A stretch of 59,504 nt of DNA from Cyanobium sp. (GTDB lineage Bacteria > Cyanobacteriota > Cyanobacteriia > PCC-6307 > Cyanobiaceae), in NCBI GenBank assembly GCA_014191755.1, contig BJHE01000012.1, forward strand, positions 1-59,504, in the 5' to 3' direction. The position numbers and the translations under genes were made by a program. The notes beneath the pieces are model-generated. The model was not told the origin of the DNA. It saw only the letters and a program-made list of their open reading frames with translations, and searched no databases. Below are positions 8,485 to 15,349 of the stretch, one piece after another (position 1 is the stretch's first letter; every line of letters starts with the position of its first letter).

Positions 8485-8854
8485 TGCCATCGCTCTTCTG
8501 GAACTGCTCGCCATCGGAGCCCCGGAAACGATCGTCCGATCCCCAGCCATTGCGCTGGTACTCCATCAGGAACACCAGGCAGCAGCCGGCGTGGGCTAGA
8601 TGGCTCAGGCCGGTTTCAGGGTCGAGATCCTGGCCGCGCCACCAAGCGAACAGGTGCCTCAGCAGAGCGGCGTAGTACCTGCCCCAGCGGGCACCTCGAC
8701 ACCAGTTGTTGGCGCCGTATTTGGTGGCCCCGAAAGTCAGCACCTCCGCGATGGCTTCCATTGCTGGTGGCGGCAGCAGGTCAAGGCGGGGCTTGCTCGC
8801 GCTTTCGGCGGATTTACGGGCTTCGCCTGCCGGTTCATCGAAGTAATCAGCCAT
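8477..8854 (-). CDS. DUF5664 / dATP-dGTP diphosphohydrolase N-domain protein
   Basis: 125 residues. The core RLDLLPPPAMEAIAEVLTFG, ATKYGANNW, RYYAALLRHLFAWWRGQD and TGLSHLAHAGCCLVFLMEY matches the helical domain known as DUF5664 (Pfam dGTP_diPhyd_N). It is related to enzymes that hydrolyse dATP/dGTP to monophosphates, and the Glu/His/Asp-rich helices are the expected metal-binding surface. It sits two genes from dCTP deaminase, so the pair may adjust dNTP pools. No PurZ-like gene is present, so 2-aminoadenine DNA is not implied. Confidence 0.75.
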   Translation of the reverse strand: MADYFDEPAGEARKSAESASKPRLDLLPPPAMEAIAEVLTFGATKYGANNWCRGARWGRYYAALLRHLFAWWRGQDLDPETGLSHLAHAGCCLVFLMEYQRNGWGSDDRFRGSDGEQFQKSDGNV

Positions 8855-9266
8855 GGCTTTCCTCCTGCACGGTTTGCCCGGCCCCCGGCGTGTGGCACCC
8901 CACCCCGTCAAGGAAGTCGGCGGTGGTGCTGCTGCCGTGACGCTCCCTGAGAATGGCGGCCAGTTCGTGGGCGACGGCGGCGGAGTCGCGGCGGCAGTCG
9001 CTGCAGATCTCCTCGACCGGGCATGGGCCACCGGTTGGGCAGGCGCCACGGCACACCGCCAGGGCCAGGCGTTCGGCGAGAGTGCGATCAGCAACGACGG
9101 AGGCCGGTCCCCTGCTCTCGGGCACAGCCGGTCCATCGGTCTTCCATGGCAACCCAGCCTTAGGCGCCGGGATCGGTCGCCAAGGTCCGTTCTGGTGGTC
9201 GGCGCCCTGCCATTCATCGCCGCGCTGGCGGACGTAGCAGGGGAAGTCGGGAAGGCATTCAAGCAT
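8847..9266 (-). CDS. Hypothetical Cys-rich accessory protein (duplicated at the window end)
   Basis: 139 residues from the ATG at 9266, which overlaps the upstream stop by 8 nt (ATGCTTGA). It starts MLECLPDFPCYVRQRGDEW. A Cys cluster (CRGACPTGGPCPVEEICSDC, about 77-96) suggests a metal site. It then has AAILRERHGSSTTADFLDGV and a polar tail. Bases 8881-9007 recur exactly at 59378-59504, where a second copy of the gene is cut by the window edge. Overlaps the DUF5664 gene by 8 nt. Function unknown. Confidence 0.65.
   Translation of the reverse strand: MLECLPDFPCYVRQRGDEWQGADHQNGPWRPIPAPKAGLPWKTDGPAVPESRGPASVVADRTLAERLALAVCRGACPTGGPCPVEEICSDCRRDSAAVAHELAAILRERHGSSTTADFLDGVGCHTPGAGQTVQEESHG
8881..9007. 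repeat. 127-bp exact repeat, internal copy
   Basis: Identical to 59378-59504; the base before it differs (g at 8880, t at 59377). It lies inside the coding region 8847-9266. A length of exactly 127 with the second copy ending at the last base of the window is what a k=127 de Bruijn assembler leaves at an unresolved repeat. Confidence 0.9.
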
Positions 9267-10536
9267 TGGTGCCCTCCAGCTCGGCGGCCCATGACTGCAG
9301 ATCCGAAACCCGGACGACTGCGATCTTCCCGTCAGCGGGATCAACCATGTACTCGCCGTGGTCCGTGGCGGCGCGGAGTACAGCGGCCGCAACCTCTTCA
9401 TCCCAAAACGCATCGGCCTCGCCAATCGCGTCTTTCACCGCCTGCGCGGCGGGGGAAAGTGGGGGCGGGTTAGTCATTGGCAGTGGGCGGCTTTTTTGGT
9501 CGCGGATATAATTACTTGGTGCTGGGATGGCGCTGGCGGGGAGCCAGTGGCTGTGGTAAGACTCCAGGTGGCCCCTCCAGAGCAAAGTCCATTTCGGGTC
9601 TGGTGTGGCCGACCGTGGCATGAGGACCCAACACCTCCCCTCCGCATCGCAATCCCCTCCCTCTGACTCGGGGCGCGAGTCCGGCAGCCGCTCACTCACC
9701 GCCACCGGCACCACCGCCGGGGCGGGCGCGGTTAGCTGCTGGAGCAGGGCGGCGGCGCGGGTGAGCTTCGCGACCCAGCGGTGGTGCCACTGAAGGGTAC
9801 GCAGGATCTGGGCAATCTCGCTCAGGCCAGCCACCAACTCCCCCACCTCCCCCACCTCCGGCGCAGGCGGGGCGACTGGAACGACACAGGAGCAGGCTCC
9901 TGGCGTCGGGCAGCCTCGGGGCTCAATCGCTACCGGCTGGCCTGGCGGGTTCTCGCGCAGCCAGTTGCCGAGGTGCGCCGCTAACTGCTGGCGCACCTCG
10001 GCAACGGTTATTCCTACCGAGTTATCCAGCCGGGCCACCTCCTGCAACAGGGGGCGGGCGGCAAGGGCCTCGGCAGGTGAGTCGGGCGCGGGCCCCTGCG
10101 CAGGCGGGGCGGTGGGGCGGCCCCAGCGGGCGAGGACGGCAGTCAGCAAATCGATCAGCTCACAATGAGCTGATTCCAGGCAGCCGCCAGCCTTCAGCCA
10201 AGTTGCCCAAGGCTCCCGTCCGTAGGCGAAGGCGATCAAGTTTACATGGTCCGGCCCCTCCACCTCCGGCTGAGCCAGTAGGTCACCAGCCGCCACCAAC
10301 AACTGCTGGAGCGGACTGCCGCTTTCGGCCTCGGCGGCTGCTTCGTGGCAGCCCCGTGCCACTGACGCTGGGCACTGCAACTCTCTCAGCCCCTCCCGCT
10401 CCGGCTGGGCCAGGGCGGTGGTAGCAGCGGCGATGGCCAATTGCCATGCCTGCGCGGCTGGCTTGGAGCGCATTGTGATGTTGGATTTGTCTAGCTCAAC
10501 CAGCCGCTCCAGGGCGGCGCGAATGTCGTTGCTCAT
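9259..10536 (-). CDS. Hypothetical accessory protein, Ala/Pro-rich
   Basis: 425 residues. It begins MSNDIRAALERLVELDKSN and carries several Ala-rich helices separated by Pro-rich linkers (for example AALLQQLTAPAPAVV). The middle (DCDAEGRCWVLMP...WLPASAIPAP) looks like a small folded domain. The last 70 residues, from an internal Met at 9477, could be a separate gene (MTNPPPLSPAAQAVKDAIGE). I associate 'RAALERLVEL' openings with picocyanobacterial phage proteins (impression only). It overlaps both neighbours. Function unknown. Confidence 0.55.
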   Translation of the reverse strand: MSNDIRAALERLVELDKSNITMRSKPAAQAWQLAIAAATTALAQPEREGLRELQCPASVARGCHEAAAEAESGSPLQQLLVAAGDLLAQPEVEGPDHVNLIAFAYGREPWATWLKAGGCLESAHCELIDLLTAVLARWGRPTAPPAQGPAPDSPAEALAARPLLQEVARLDNSVGITVAEVRQQLAAHLGNWLRENPPGQPVAIEPRGCPTPGACSCVVPVAPPAPEVGEVGELVAGLSEIAQILRTLQWHHRWVAKLTRAAALLQQLTAPAPAVVPVAVSERLPDSRPESEGGDCDAEGRCWVLMPRSATPDPKWTLLWRGHLESYHSHWLPASAIPAPSNYIRDQKSRPLPMTNPPPLSPAAQAVKDAIGEADAFWDEEVAAAVLRAATDHGEYMVDPADGKIAVVRVSDLQSWAAELEGTNA

Positions 10537-11027
10537 CGGTCGGCCTCCAGTTTCAGCACGGCATCAATCAGCCTGTCTGCAAGCTCTACTGGCGTCATAG
10601 TTGAATAACCGTCATAAGAGCGAGAACACCTAATAAGCTGCTCAAAAATTTCCCGCAATTCCGCCACCCGCTCCCCCAACCCCCCGGCAGGCGTGGCGGG
10701 CTGAGCGACTGGGAGCCGAAAAGATAGGAACAGTGGCCGGGGGTTTAGCCATCGAGTTGTGTCTTCAAAGCGATCGGTAAGACCAACACAAGTACCGTCT
10801 TCCCGGAAATTGCCCCAGGCCACGGGCACGGCTGGCAGTGCGTCTGGTGACTGGGCGGCGCCGTACTGGCGGCCTAGGTCGTGAATGGCGCGACGGCCAG
10901 CGGCAGCCGCGCCATTAATGCCGTGGCCAACTTTAAGGGCATCTTCGACCGCCTGCGCATAGCAGCGCACCAGCCTATTGCACTGGCGCAGCCAGGCAAG
11001 GTCTTCAGGCGACAGTGAGTTGCTCAT
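10533..11027 (-). CDS. Hypothetical accessory protein
   Basis: 164 residues, starting MSNSLSPEDLAWLRQCNRL. The N-terminal 60 residues are predicted helical (CYAQAVEDALK, AAGRRAIHDLGRQYG). The centre (VPVAWGNFREDGTCV...NPRPLFLSF) resembles the folded segment found in its neighbour. The end (MTPVELADRLIDAVLKLEA) is another helix. Four-nt overlaps on both sides mark it as part of the same operon. No family recognised. Confidence 0.6.
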   Translation of the reverse strand: MSNSLSPEDLAWLRQCNRLVRCYAQAVEDALKVGHGINGAAAAGRRAIHDLGRQYGAAQSPDALPAVPVAWGNFREDGTCVGLTDRFEDTTRWLNPRPLFLSFRLPVAQPATPAGGLGERVAELREIFEQLIRCSRSYDGYSTMTPVELADRLIDAVLKLEADR

Positions 11028-11191
11028 CCCTTCACCTCCAAGGGCAGGATTCGCACCTCCATTCCTTCGGCCAACAGCGCTTCGGTGCGCGTTGACGCTT
11101 CGGTGAACAGTTCAAAGCGCTCTGTGCCGACGAGTGCGCGGCGGCCGGGGCCAGGCGTGCGCTTGATGTACCAACTGATCTGATAGGTCAT
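11024..11191 (-). CDS. Small hypothetical protein
   Basis: A 55-residue gene between two ATGA overlaps: it starts in the stop of the Cys-motif gene and ends in the start of the next. It reads MTYQISWYIKRTPGPGRRAL, then a helix (FELFTEASTRTEALLAEG) and a beta strand (MEVRILPLEVKG). The double overlap and a coding-like beta-alpha-beta pattern support it. Function unknown. Confidence 0.65.
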   Translation of the reverse strand: MTYQISWYIKRTPGPGRRALVGTERFELFTEASTRTEALLAEGMEVRILPLEVKG

Positions 11192-11529
11192 TTAAGGGGA
11201 TCCTCAAAGGGTTCGTCGTAGGTGAGCACTGACGGGTCGGCAGGCTTTGCTGGTTGGTCGTCGGTGGGTAGCACTGGGATCCCGTCAAGCAGGGGCATTG
11301 CGATTGCGCCTGCATTGCGTGCCAGGAACTCGGCAAACAGCTCGTCAGCGCTGAGCGGCTGGGCCCATTCGCCGCACCAGTCGTGAGGCAGCACCCACGG
11401 CCACTCAGCCCAGGCTTCTTCTTGCGCTGGCCTAGGGGCGTAGCGTTTGCAGGTGCCATGCCCATCGTCTTGCACGACGTAGAACCGGCAGTTAGCGCAG
11501 CAGGGCGCTATGCCATTCGCTTCGCTCAT
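11188..11529 (-). CDS. Small four-Cys protein
   Basis: 113 residues. The N-terminal motif APCCANCRFYVVQDDGHGTC then KRYAP (about 8-32) is a four-Cys arrangement seen in many small phage proteins, in which CxNC and GxCxRYPP pairs probably bind one metal ion. It continues with PWVLPHDWCGEW, giving a fifth Cys. The C-terminus is acidic and Pro-rich. Overlaps both neighbours by 4 nt. Its role is not known. Confidence 0.65.
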   Translation of the reverse strand: MSEANGIAPCCANCRFYVVQDDGHGTCKRYAPRPAQEEAWAEWPWVLPHDWCGEWAQPLSADELFAEFLARNAGAIAMPLLDGIPVLPTDDQPAKPADPSVLTYDEPFEDPLK

Positions 11530-11699
11530 CGGGCCCTCGGTGCTACGTGGCGTTCGTGCAGCAGCTGCTGATGTGCGTCCCGCAGGGCTAGTGCTTGACC
11601 AAGGATGACGGCCCCCAGCAATAGCAGGATGACCAGGATTGTGGGTCCTACTCGGCGATCGGAGGCTTCACTGCGGCGGCGGCGCTCGGCCTGGAGCAC
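11526..11699 (-). CDS. Small single-pass membrane protein
   Basis: 57 residues if it starts at the GTG at 11699; the frame is open further upstream, so the start is uncertain. A highly charged N-terminal segment (AERRRRSEASDRR) is followed by one strong membrane helix (TILVILLLLGAVILGQALAL), then a His/Gln-rich tail. It ends in an ATGA overlap with the four-Cys gene, which supports the stop. It overlaps another tiny membrane frame at 11648-11764. Function unknown. Confidence 0.4.
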   Translation of the reverse strand: MLQAERRRRSEASDRRVGPTILVILLLLGAVILGQALALRDAHQQLLHERHVAPRAR

Positions 11700-11764
11700 C
11701 TCCTCTGCGCGATCAGCAGCACTAGCAGTGCGGCGATTAGGAACCGTGGGAAGTGACGGCTCAA
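11648..11764 (-). CDS. Possible 38-residue membrane peptide
   Basis: A TTG at 11764 overlaps the preceding stop by 4 nt (TTGA), the same arrangement used by the gene at 18035. The peptide begins MSRHFPRFLIAALLVLLIAQ, a basic start plus one membrane helix, then RRCSRPS and a short tail. It overlaps the 57-residue membrane frame in another register. It is too short for statistics, and the neighbouring frame may be the only real gene. Confidence 0.3.
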   Translation of the reverse strand: MSRHFPRFLIAALLVLLIAQRRCSRPSAAAAVKPPIAE

Positions 11765-11964
11765 GCGAGCACCTCGCACGGGATGGCGTCACAACGAAGG
11801 ACCACGGCGCCGGGGTGCCGGGCCTCGAAGTCTTGCTTGGCTTTGTGGGCGCTCCAGCTATCGGGAGTGATCCATTCGATGTGCCGGGTGTCGCCGGACT
11901 GGAAGATGCTGGGGAGGATGGTATTCGCACGGGTCGGGCGGTGGTAGGTGATCGAGAAGGCCAC
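11761..11964 (-). CDS. Small hypothetical protein
   Basis: 67 residues from a GTG at 11964. The frame is open to an ATG at 12096, but the upstream part looks non-coding. It reads AFSITYHRPTRANTILPSIF, then DTRHIEWITPDSWSAHKAKQ and FEARHPGAVVLRCDAIPCEV. The alternation of strand and helix, and the pattern W(T/V)P...SxxxAxxxFxxxHP, are typical of small phage proteins. It would be the first gene of the operon that runs down to 1261. The start is uncertain. Confidence 0.5.
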   Translation of the reverse strand: MAFSITYHRPTRANTILPSIFQSGDTRHIEWITPDSWSAHKAKQDFEARHPGAVVLRCDAIPCEVLA

Positions 11965-12350
11965 GGATGGTGATGAAAGGGTTCGGGGTCTAACAGGCGC
12001 TGCGCTTGCTGCCGCTCTCTCTTGGGGCATGAAGACCCTGGAATCAACGGCAGACCTCGACGGGTCCCGATACAGGCGAGAGGCCATGTGTTCCACCGCT
12101 TAACCCGAGCAGTGGATGGCATCACCAGGGAGCGCAGGTAGTCCGGCAACTCACCGGGCCATGCCCCGAGGGTCAGAGCAGTTCCTTACCGGTGAAAGAG
12201 AGGGAGGCCGGCAGATAGAACGCGGTGGGGTGGTTCCCCGTGATGCCATCATCCGCGCCCCAACCCTGCCCCGCCTAGCGTCTGTTACACATCTTCACAA
12301 AGAAAGGCCCGCCCCAGTGGAGCGGGCCTTGGCCCATCACCCGGCCTCGA
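11965..12350. other. 386-bp intergenic region with a terminator
   Basis: No convincing gene is seen on either strand. The right part holds the terminator of the RecE-RecT-SSB operon (12304-12330). The left part should hold the promoter of the accessory and packaging operon, but I see no clear -35/-10 pair. Confidence 0.5.
12304..12330 (-). terminator. Rho-independent terminator after ssb
   Basis: aaggcccgc at 12304-12312 pairs perfectly with gcgggcctt at 12322-12330 around a 9-nt loop. Read on the minus strand the stem is followed by tttcttt. It lies 21 nt past the ssb stop and ends the leftward recombination operon. Confidence 0.8.
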
Positions 12351-12830
12351 TTAAAACGGCGGGTCCGACGACTGCCACGCCGGTGCGGCTGGGGCCGCAG
12401 GAGCAGGCGCTGGGGCCGGGGCCGCCACCGCAGGCGCTGCTGCTGGCTGCTGCGCTGGAGCTGCCGCCGGTGCCGGTGCCGCCTGGCCGCCCTGGGGCGT
12501 CGACAGCACCTTCCAGCTCTCTACCCTGCAGCACAACTTCATCTTCTCCTCGCCAGTGCCTCGATCCGTCCAGCGGTCGGTCTTCACTCGCCCCAACACC
12601 TGCACCTGGTAGCCCTTGCGGGCGGCATCAGCAAAGGCCTGGCCAGAATCGCCCCAGACCTCCAGTTTGATCCAGTCCATCTGGTCCTTATCAGACAGCC
12701 AGTTAATGCCGATGTTGACGTTGGCGACACACTTGCCGCCCTCGAAGTAACGAACCTCAGGATCCCTCCCAAGGCGGCCGATGAACTGATGCAGGCTTGC
12801 ACGGGCAAGAATTGAGATTGGGTCGTTCAT
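12351..12830 (-). CDS. ssb: Single-stranded DNA-binding protein
   Basis: 159 residues. The OB-fold portion reads HQFIGRLGRDPEVRYFEGGK, CVANVNIGINW, DWIKLEVWGDSGQAFADAA and KGYQVQVLGRVKTDRWTDR, the normal order of bacterial SSB. A disordered Ala/Pro/Gln-rich linker follows (about 115-150). The C-terminal tip is DPPF, the acidic-hydrophobic tail that recruits partner enzymes. It overlaps the HTH gene by 4 nt and is co-transcribed with RecE/RecT. It protects single strands during replication and annealing. Confidence 0.92.
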   Translation of the reverse strand: MNDPISILARASLHQFIGRLGRDPEVRYFEGGKCVANVNIGINWLSDKDQMDWIKLEVWGDSGQAFADAARKGYQVQVLGRVKTDRWTDRGTGEEKMKLCCRVESWKVLSTPQGGQAAPAPAAAPAQQPAAAPAVAAPAPAPAPAAPAAPAWQSSDPPF

Positions 12831-13036
12831 GTCGCTTGTGGTTGTTGATCTTCCGCGTTGCCGAAATTGCTCGACTTCTCGAAAGCGTTGATCCCCTCAA
12901 CGGGGTAGAGAACCCGGCTGCCAACCCGGATGAATCGCGGGCCTTTGCCCGCATAACGCCAGTTGGCCAACGTCTGGTCACTGAGCCGCCACCGATCGGA
13001 CAACTCCTTACTCGTCAGAAACGCTTTCTCTCCCAT
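12827..13036 (-). CDS. Excisionase-like helix-turn-helix protein
   Basis: 69 residues from the ATG at 13036, chosen because AAGAGG lies 7 nt upstream; the GTG at 13042 is too close to it. The sequence FLTSKELSDRWRLSDQTLAN then RYAGKGPRFIRVGSRVLYPV is the MerR/AlpA-type fold of DNA-binding domain HTH_17, found in excisionases and small phage regulators. It lies between recT and ssb, so it may regulate this operon or act as recombination directionality factor for the integrase at 55919-57076. Confidence 0.7.
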   Translation of the reverse strand: MGEKAFLTSKELSDRWRLSDQTLANWRYAGKGPRFIRVGSRVLYPVEGINAFEKSSNFGNAEDQQPQAT

Positions 13037-13047
13037 AGGCACACCTC

Positions 13048-13956
13048 TTAGAAGGGATCTTTTTTAACTGCAGATTGGTTCTCATCCTGCAGCACCGCCA
13101 CAGGTTCGACCGTTACTTCTTCGCCAGACTCCGTCAGTGACACTGCAACGGCTTCGCCATGCCCTAAGGCCATAGCCTGCTGGCCTGCCGCGATCTGGCG
13201 GTTCAGGGCGGCAACGGAAACCGACTCGGTCTGCCCAACTGATTGGTCAGTCACCTGAGCCGGGACAATCGGCTCATAGTTCACGTTGTCGCTATCCAAC
13301 ACCCGATCCAGATCGTTGCTGCTTGGCAGACGCTTCGACAGCCGGCGGATAACGGTCTTTTTCGCCATCTCTCCCCAGTCGCTGGACCAACAAGCCTTGC
13401 CAATGCCCGTGGCTTTCGCGCGGATCTTCTCAATTTGCGCCACGCTCATCACCTCGCGCTGGATGTCCCCATCTTTGAAGCGGGCGATGGCGTAGGCCGC
13501 CAATGGCTTGCCGCCTTGGGCAGATAGGCTTGGCTTGTGCAAGATGCGCTCTTCGTCGCCAAGCTCGTACTCGAACACATCGCCTTCGTAGACGACGTGC
13601 GCGCGGATGCTGCTGATCTCCCCGCTCTGGCGGATCTTCTTCATGATGCCGCCCACCATCGGCAGGTAGGCGACCGTCTGGCCGCCGTTCTTCCGGTCGT
13701 TGTAAACGCTCAGGCCAGCCTCACGGCCGTCGAGCAGCAGTCCGTCCTGGGCAGCCTTCATGCAGCTGCTGATCAGCGTGCGGCGGTCGGCCTCAAGCAG
13801 CTCCGGTTGCATCTGCACCGCCGTGACGATGGTGCGAACGAACCGATCGACCGGGATTTGCTGAGGCAATGCGGCCTCGAACTCCCGGTTCATCCGGGAA
13901 AGGTCTGCTCTTAGGTTGGAGACCTGGGCCGGGAGCTGTAACTGGGAATCGGTCAT
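13048..13956 (-). CDS. recT: RecT single-strand annealing protein
   Basis: 302 residues. RecT family signatures are present: VDRFVRTIVTAVQMQPELLE, TLISSCMKAAQDGLLLDGRE, TVAYLPMVGGIMKKIRQSGE, and WGEMAKKTVIRRLSKRLPSS near residue 210. RecT coats single strands made by RecE and anneals them to homologous DNA. It is encoded 39 nt downstream of the RecE-like gene in the same operon. The C-terminal 70 residues are a Gln/Glu/Val-rich tail of unknown use. Length and motif order look intact. Confidence 0.9.
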   Translation of the reverse strand: MTDSQLQLPAQVSNLRADLSRMNREFEAALPQQIPVDRFVRTIVTAVQMQPELLEADRRTLISSCMKAAQDGLLLDGREAGLSVYNDRKNGGQTVAYLPMVGGIMKKIRQSGEISSIRAHVVYEGDVFEYELGDEERILHKPSLSAQGGKPLAAYAIARFKDGDIQREVMSVAQIEKIRAKATGIGKACWSSDWGEMAKKTVIRRLSKRLPSSNDLDRVLDSDNVNYEPIVPAQVTDQSVGQTESVSVAALNRQIAAGQQAMALGHGEAVAVSLTESGEEVTVEPVAVLQDENQSAVKKDPF

Positions 13957-13995
13957 GGGCTTAATGCAAGCGGTTCTCAGTAGGTGGGTTAGTGG

Positions 13996-14805
13996 TCAGT
14001 CCCGGCACCAGCCGGGGAGGTCGATCGGCTCCTGCAGCAAGTCGCCATAGCCAGGCCAGCGGCCCGACTTCCAGCAGTCGGCCAGAAGCTCCATCGCCGC
14101 CCCGATCCGCCGTTGGCCGGCAGTGATCAGAGCGTCGCTTGCCGGGTAGACCGCAACGGCATAGGGCCGCTGGCTCTCGACCGCGATCGTCAAGAACTGT
14201 TCAGCGCCTAGGGCCCACAGGTTCCAGCCCGCCTGCACGTGATAGTCGTAGTTGGCGATGCTGCGGGAGAACTCAGCACGGCTGGCGTCCTTGGTGGTCT
14301 TGACATCCACCACGATTCGCCGGTCTTCGCTGTGCCAGTCCGGTCTGGTCTTGCACTCCAGCCCCGTAGTCGAATCGGTCCACGTGTAGCTGGCCTCCCG
14401 CCGCCCGGGGAGCTCCAGCAGGAAGGCAGCGGCGGGGTGCTTGCGCACGGCATCGGCCATACGGCGCACCTGGTCCGCGTCATCCGGGGAGAGCACAATC
14501 TTGCCCGCGCTCTCGCGCTCGAACTCAGCCGCCAGCTCTTTGCCCACCTTCGTGCGGCGGTCGAAGCTATGCGGCGGCACCGCGATGGTGCTGTCCCACA
14601 GCTGGGGCTCCAGAACAGCAGTGTGCAAGGCGGTGCCCAGCAGCATTGCCGGGGTCGACTCGCGTTTCTCCCGGTCCTCTGCCAGGAAGGTGTCGTAGTA
14701 ATGCAAGGGGCTGCGGCCCAGCACCTTGATCTGGCTGGGCGAGACAGCCTTGAGGCTGTGGTAGGCCTCGTTGCTGAGGCCGGGGTGGTGGATCAGCTTA
14801 GGCAT
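13996..14805 (-). CDS. recE: RecE-like PD-(D/E)XK exonuclease
   Basis: 269 residues from the ATG at 14805, which has AAGGAG about 10 nt upstream and overlaps the previous stop by 8 nt. Nuclease motifs: GTALHTAVLEP (His61), TRPDW (Asp156), VVDVKTT (Asp167, Lys169) and YHVQAG (Gln191). This is the RecE C-terminal nuclease layout. It degrades the 5' strand of duplex DNA to expose 3' tails for RecT. Together with recT and ssb it forms a recombination cassette. Confidence 0.85.
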   Translation of the reverse strand: MPKLIHHPGLSNEAYHSLKAVSPSQIKVLGRSPLHYYDTFLAEDREKRESTPAMLLGTALHTAVLEPQLWDSTIAVPPHSFDRRTKVGKELAAEFERESAGKIVLSPDDADQVRRMADAVRKHPAAAFLLELPGRREASYTWTDSTTGLECKTRPDWHSEDRRIVVDVKTTKDASRAEFSRSIANYDYHVQAGWNLWALGAEQFLTIAVESQRPYAVAVYPASDALITAGQRRIGAAMELLADCWKSGRWPGYGDLLQEPIDLPGWCRD

Positions 14806-14974
14806 CGCCGGCATACTCCTTGTCACCCGAAGATGTCCAGCTCTTTGATAGAAGCAATGCCATAAACAGGAACCAACCCCAGCCGGCGATGCCATGAAGC
14901 GCCAGCAAAGTTGCGCAGACAACGGCGGCCACGCTGCCCATGTTGACCACAAAGGCAATTCCAAGAGTCTTCAT
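14798..14974 (-). CDS. Small membrane protein
   Basis: 58 residues, ATG at 14974 overlapping the previous stop. Two hydrophobic stretches, GIAFVVNMGSVAAVVCATLL and GIAGWGWFLFMALLLS, suggest a two-helix hairpin in the cytoplasmic membrane, followed by a polar tail. It overlaps the RecE-like gene by 8 nt. Possibly an antiholin-like or superinfection-exclusion protein, but nothing in the sequence decides this. Confidence 0.55.
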   Translation of the reverse strand: MKTLGIAFVVNMGSVAAVVCATLLALHGIAGWGWFLFMALLLSKSWTSSGDKEYAGDA

Positions 14975-15222
14975 CAGCTGGCTTCCCAAGGCACCGGCAG
15001 GCCGCGGCGGCGCAGCTCGGGATAGCAAACGGCCTGAAGCTCTTCATCGGTCATCGCCCGCAGCTGGGCCAGTTGCCGGGCCGCACGGGCAAATTGTTTG
15101 TTCTGCCGCTGGCGTTCCGCCAGCCTTGCCTCCCGGATGTCGCAGAAGGTCCACCAGGTTGCCCTGATGGCGTCGATCAAATCCCTCATCACCTGTGAAT
15201 TGCGGGGGTCGTTCATGACCAT
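14974..15222 (-). CDS. Small hypothetical helical protein, first gene of the leftward operon
   Basis: 82 residues if it starts at the ATG at 15222, which has GGGAAG 5 nt upstream; starts at 15240 and 15216 are alternatives. The protein is helical and basic: VMRDLIDAIRATWWTFCDIR, EARLAERQRQNKQFARAARQ, and an end DEELQAVCYPELRRRGLPVP. The final segment (Leu-x-Ala-x-x-Tyr-Pro-Glu) recalls small phage proteins but no family is assigned. It is the first gene left of the divergent region. Confidence 0.55.
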   Translation of the reverse strand: MVMNDPRNSQVMRDLIDAIRATWWTFCDIREARLAERQRQNKQFARAARQLAQLRAMTDEELQAVCYPELRRRGLPVPWEAS

Positions 15223-15349
15223 ACAGACTTCCCGGCGCATACCGCTTTATCCCGTCATATACCGTTACATACTTGCGTAAGGTCTTGATTTCGCGGGAGG
15301 ATCGGGCACTCTCACCAAACTGTCAACCCCATAGCCTGCGCCCTCACCA
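15223..15349. promoter_or_regulatory. Divergent control region between the two main early operons
   Basis: 127 bp separate the leftward recombination operon from the rightward replication operon. Its left part is the most AT-rich stretch here (cccgtcatataccgttacat at 15251-15270) and is the best place for back-to-back promoters and an operator. No perfect -35/-10 pair or clear operator repeat can be named. The plus-strand gene starts without a Shine-Dalgarno sequence, as is common in cyanobacteria. Confidence 0.45.

Noticed and set aside
8477..8854. Possible 2-aminoadenine (Z-DNA) pathway from the DUF5664 gene
   Set aside because: No PurZ-like adenylosuccinate synthase homologue, DatZ or Z-type polymerase is visible; the DUF5664 domain alone is common in phages.
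12116..12670. A plus-strand frame opposite ssb and its terminator
   Set aside because: It runs through a rho-independent terminator and the antisense of the SSB linker; Pro/Ser-rich composition is typical of antisense high-GC DNA.
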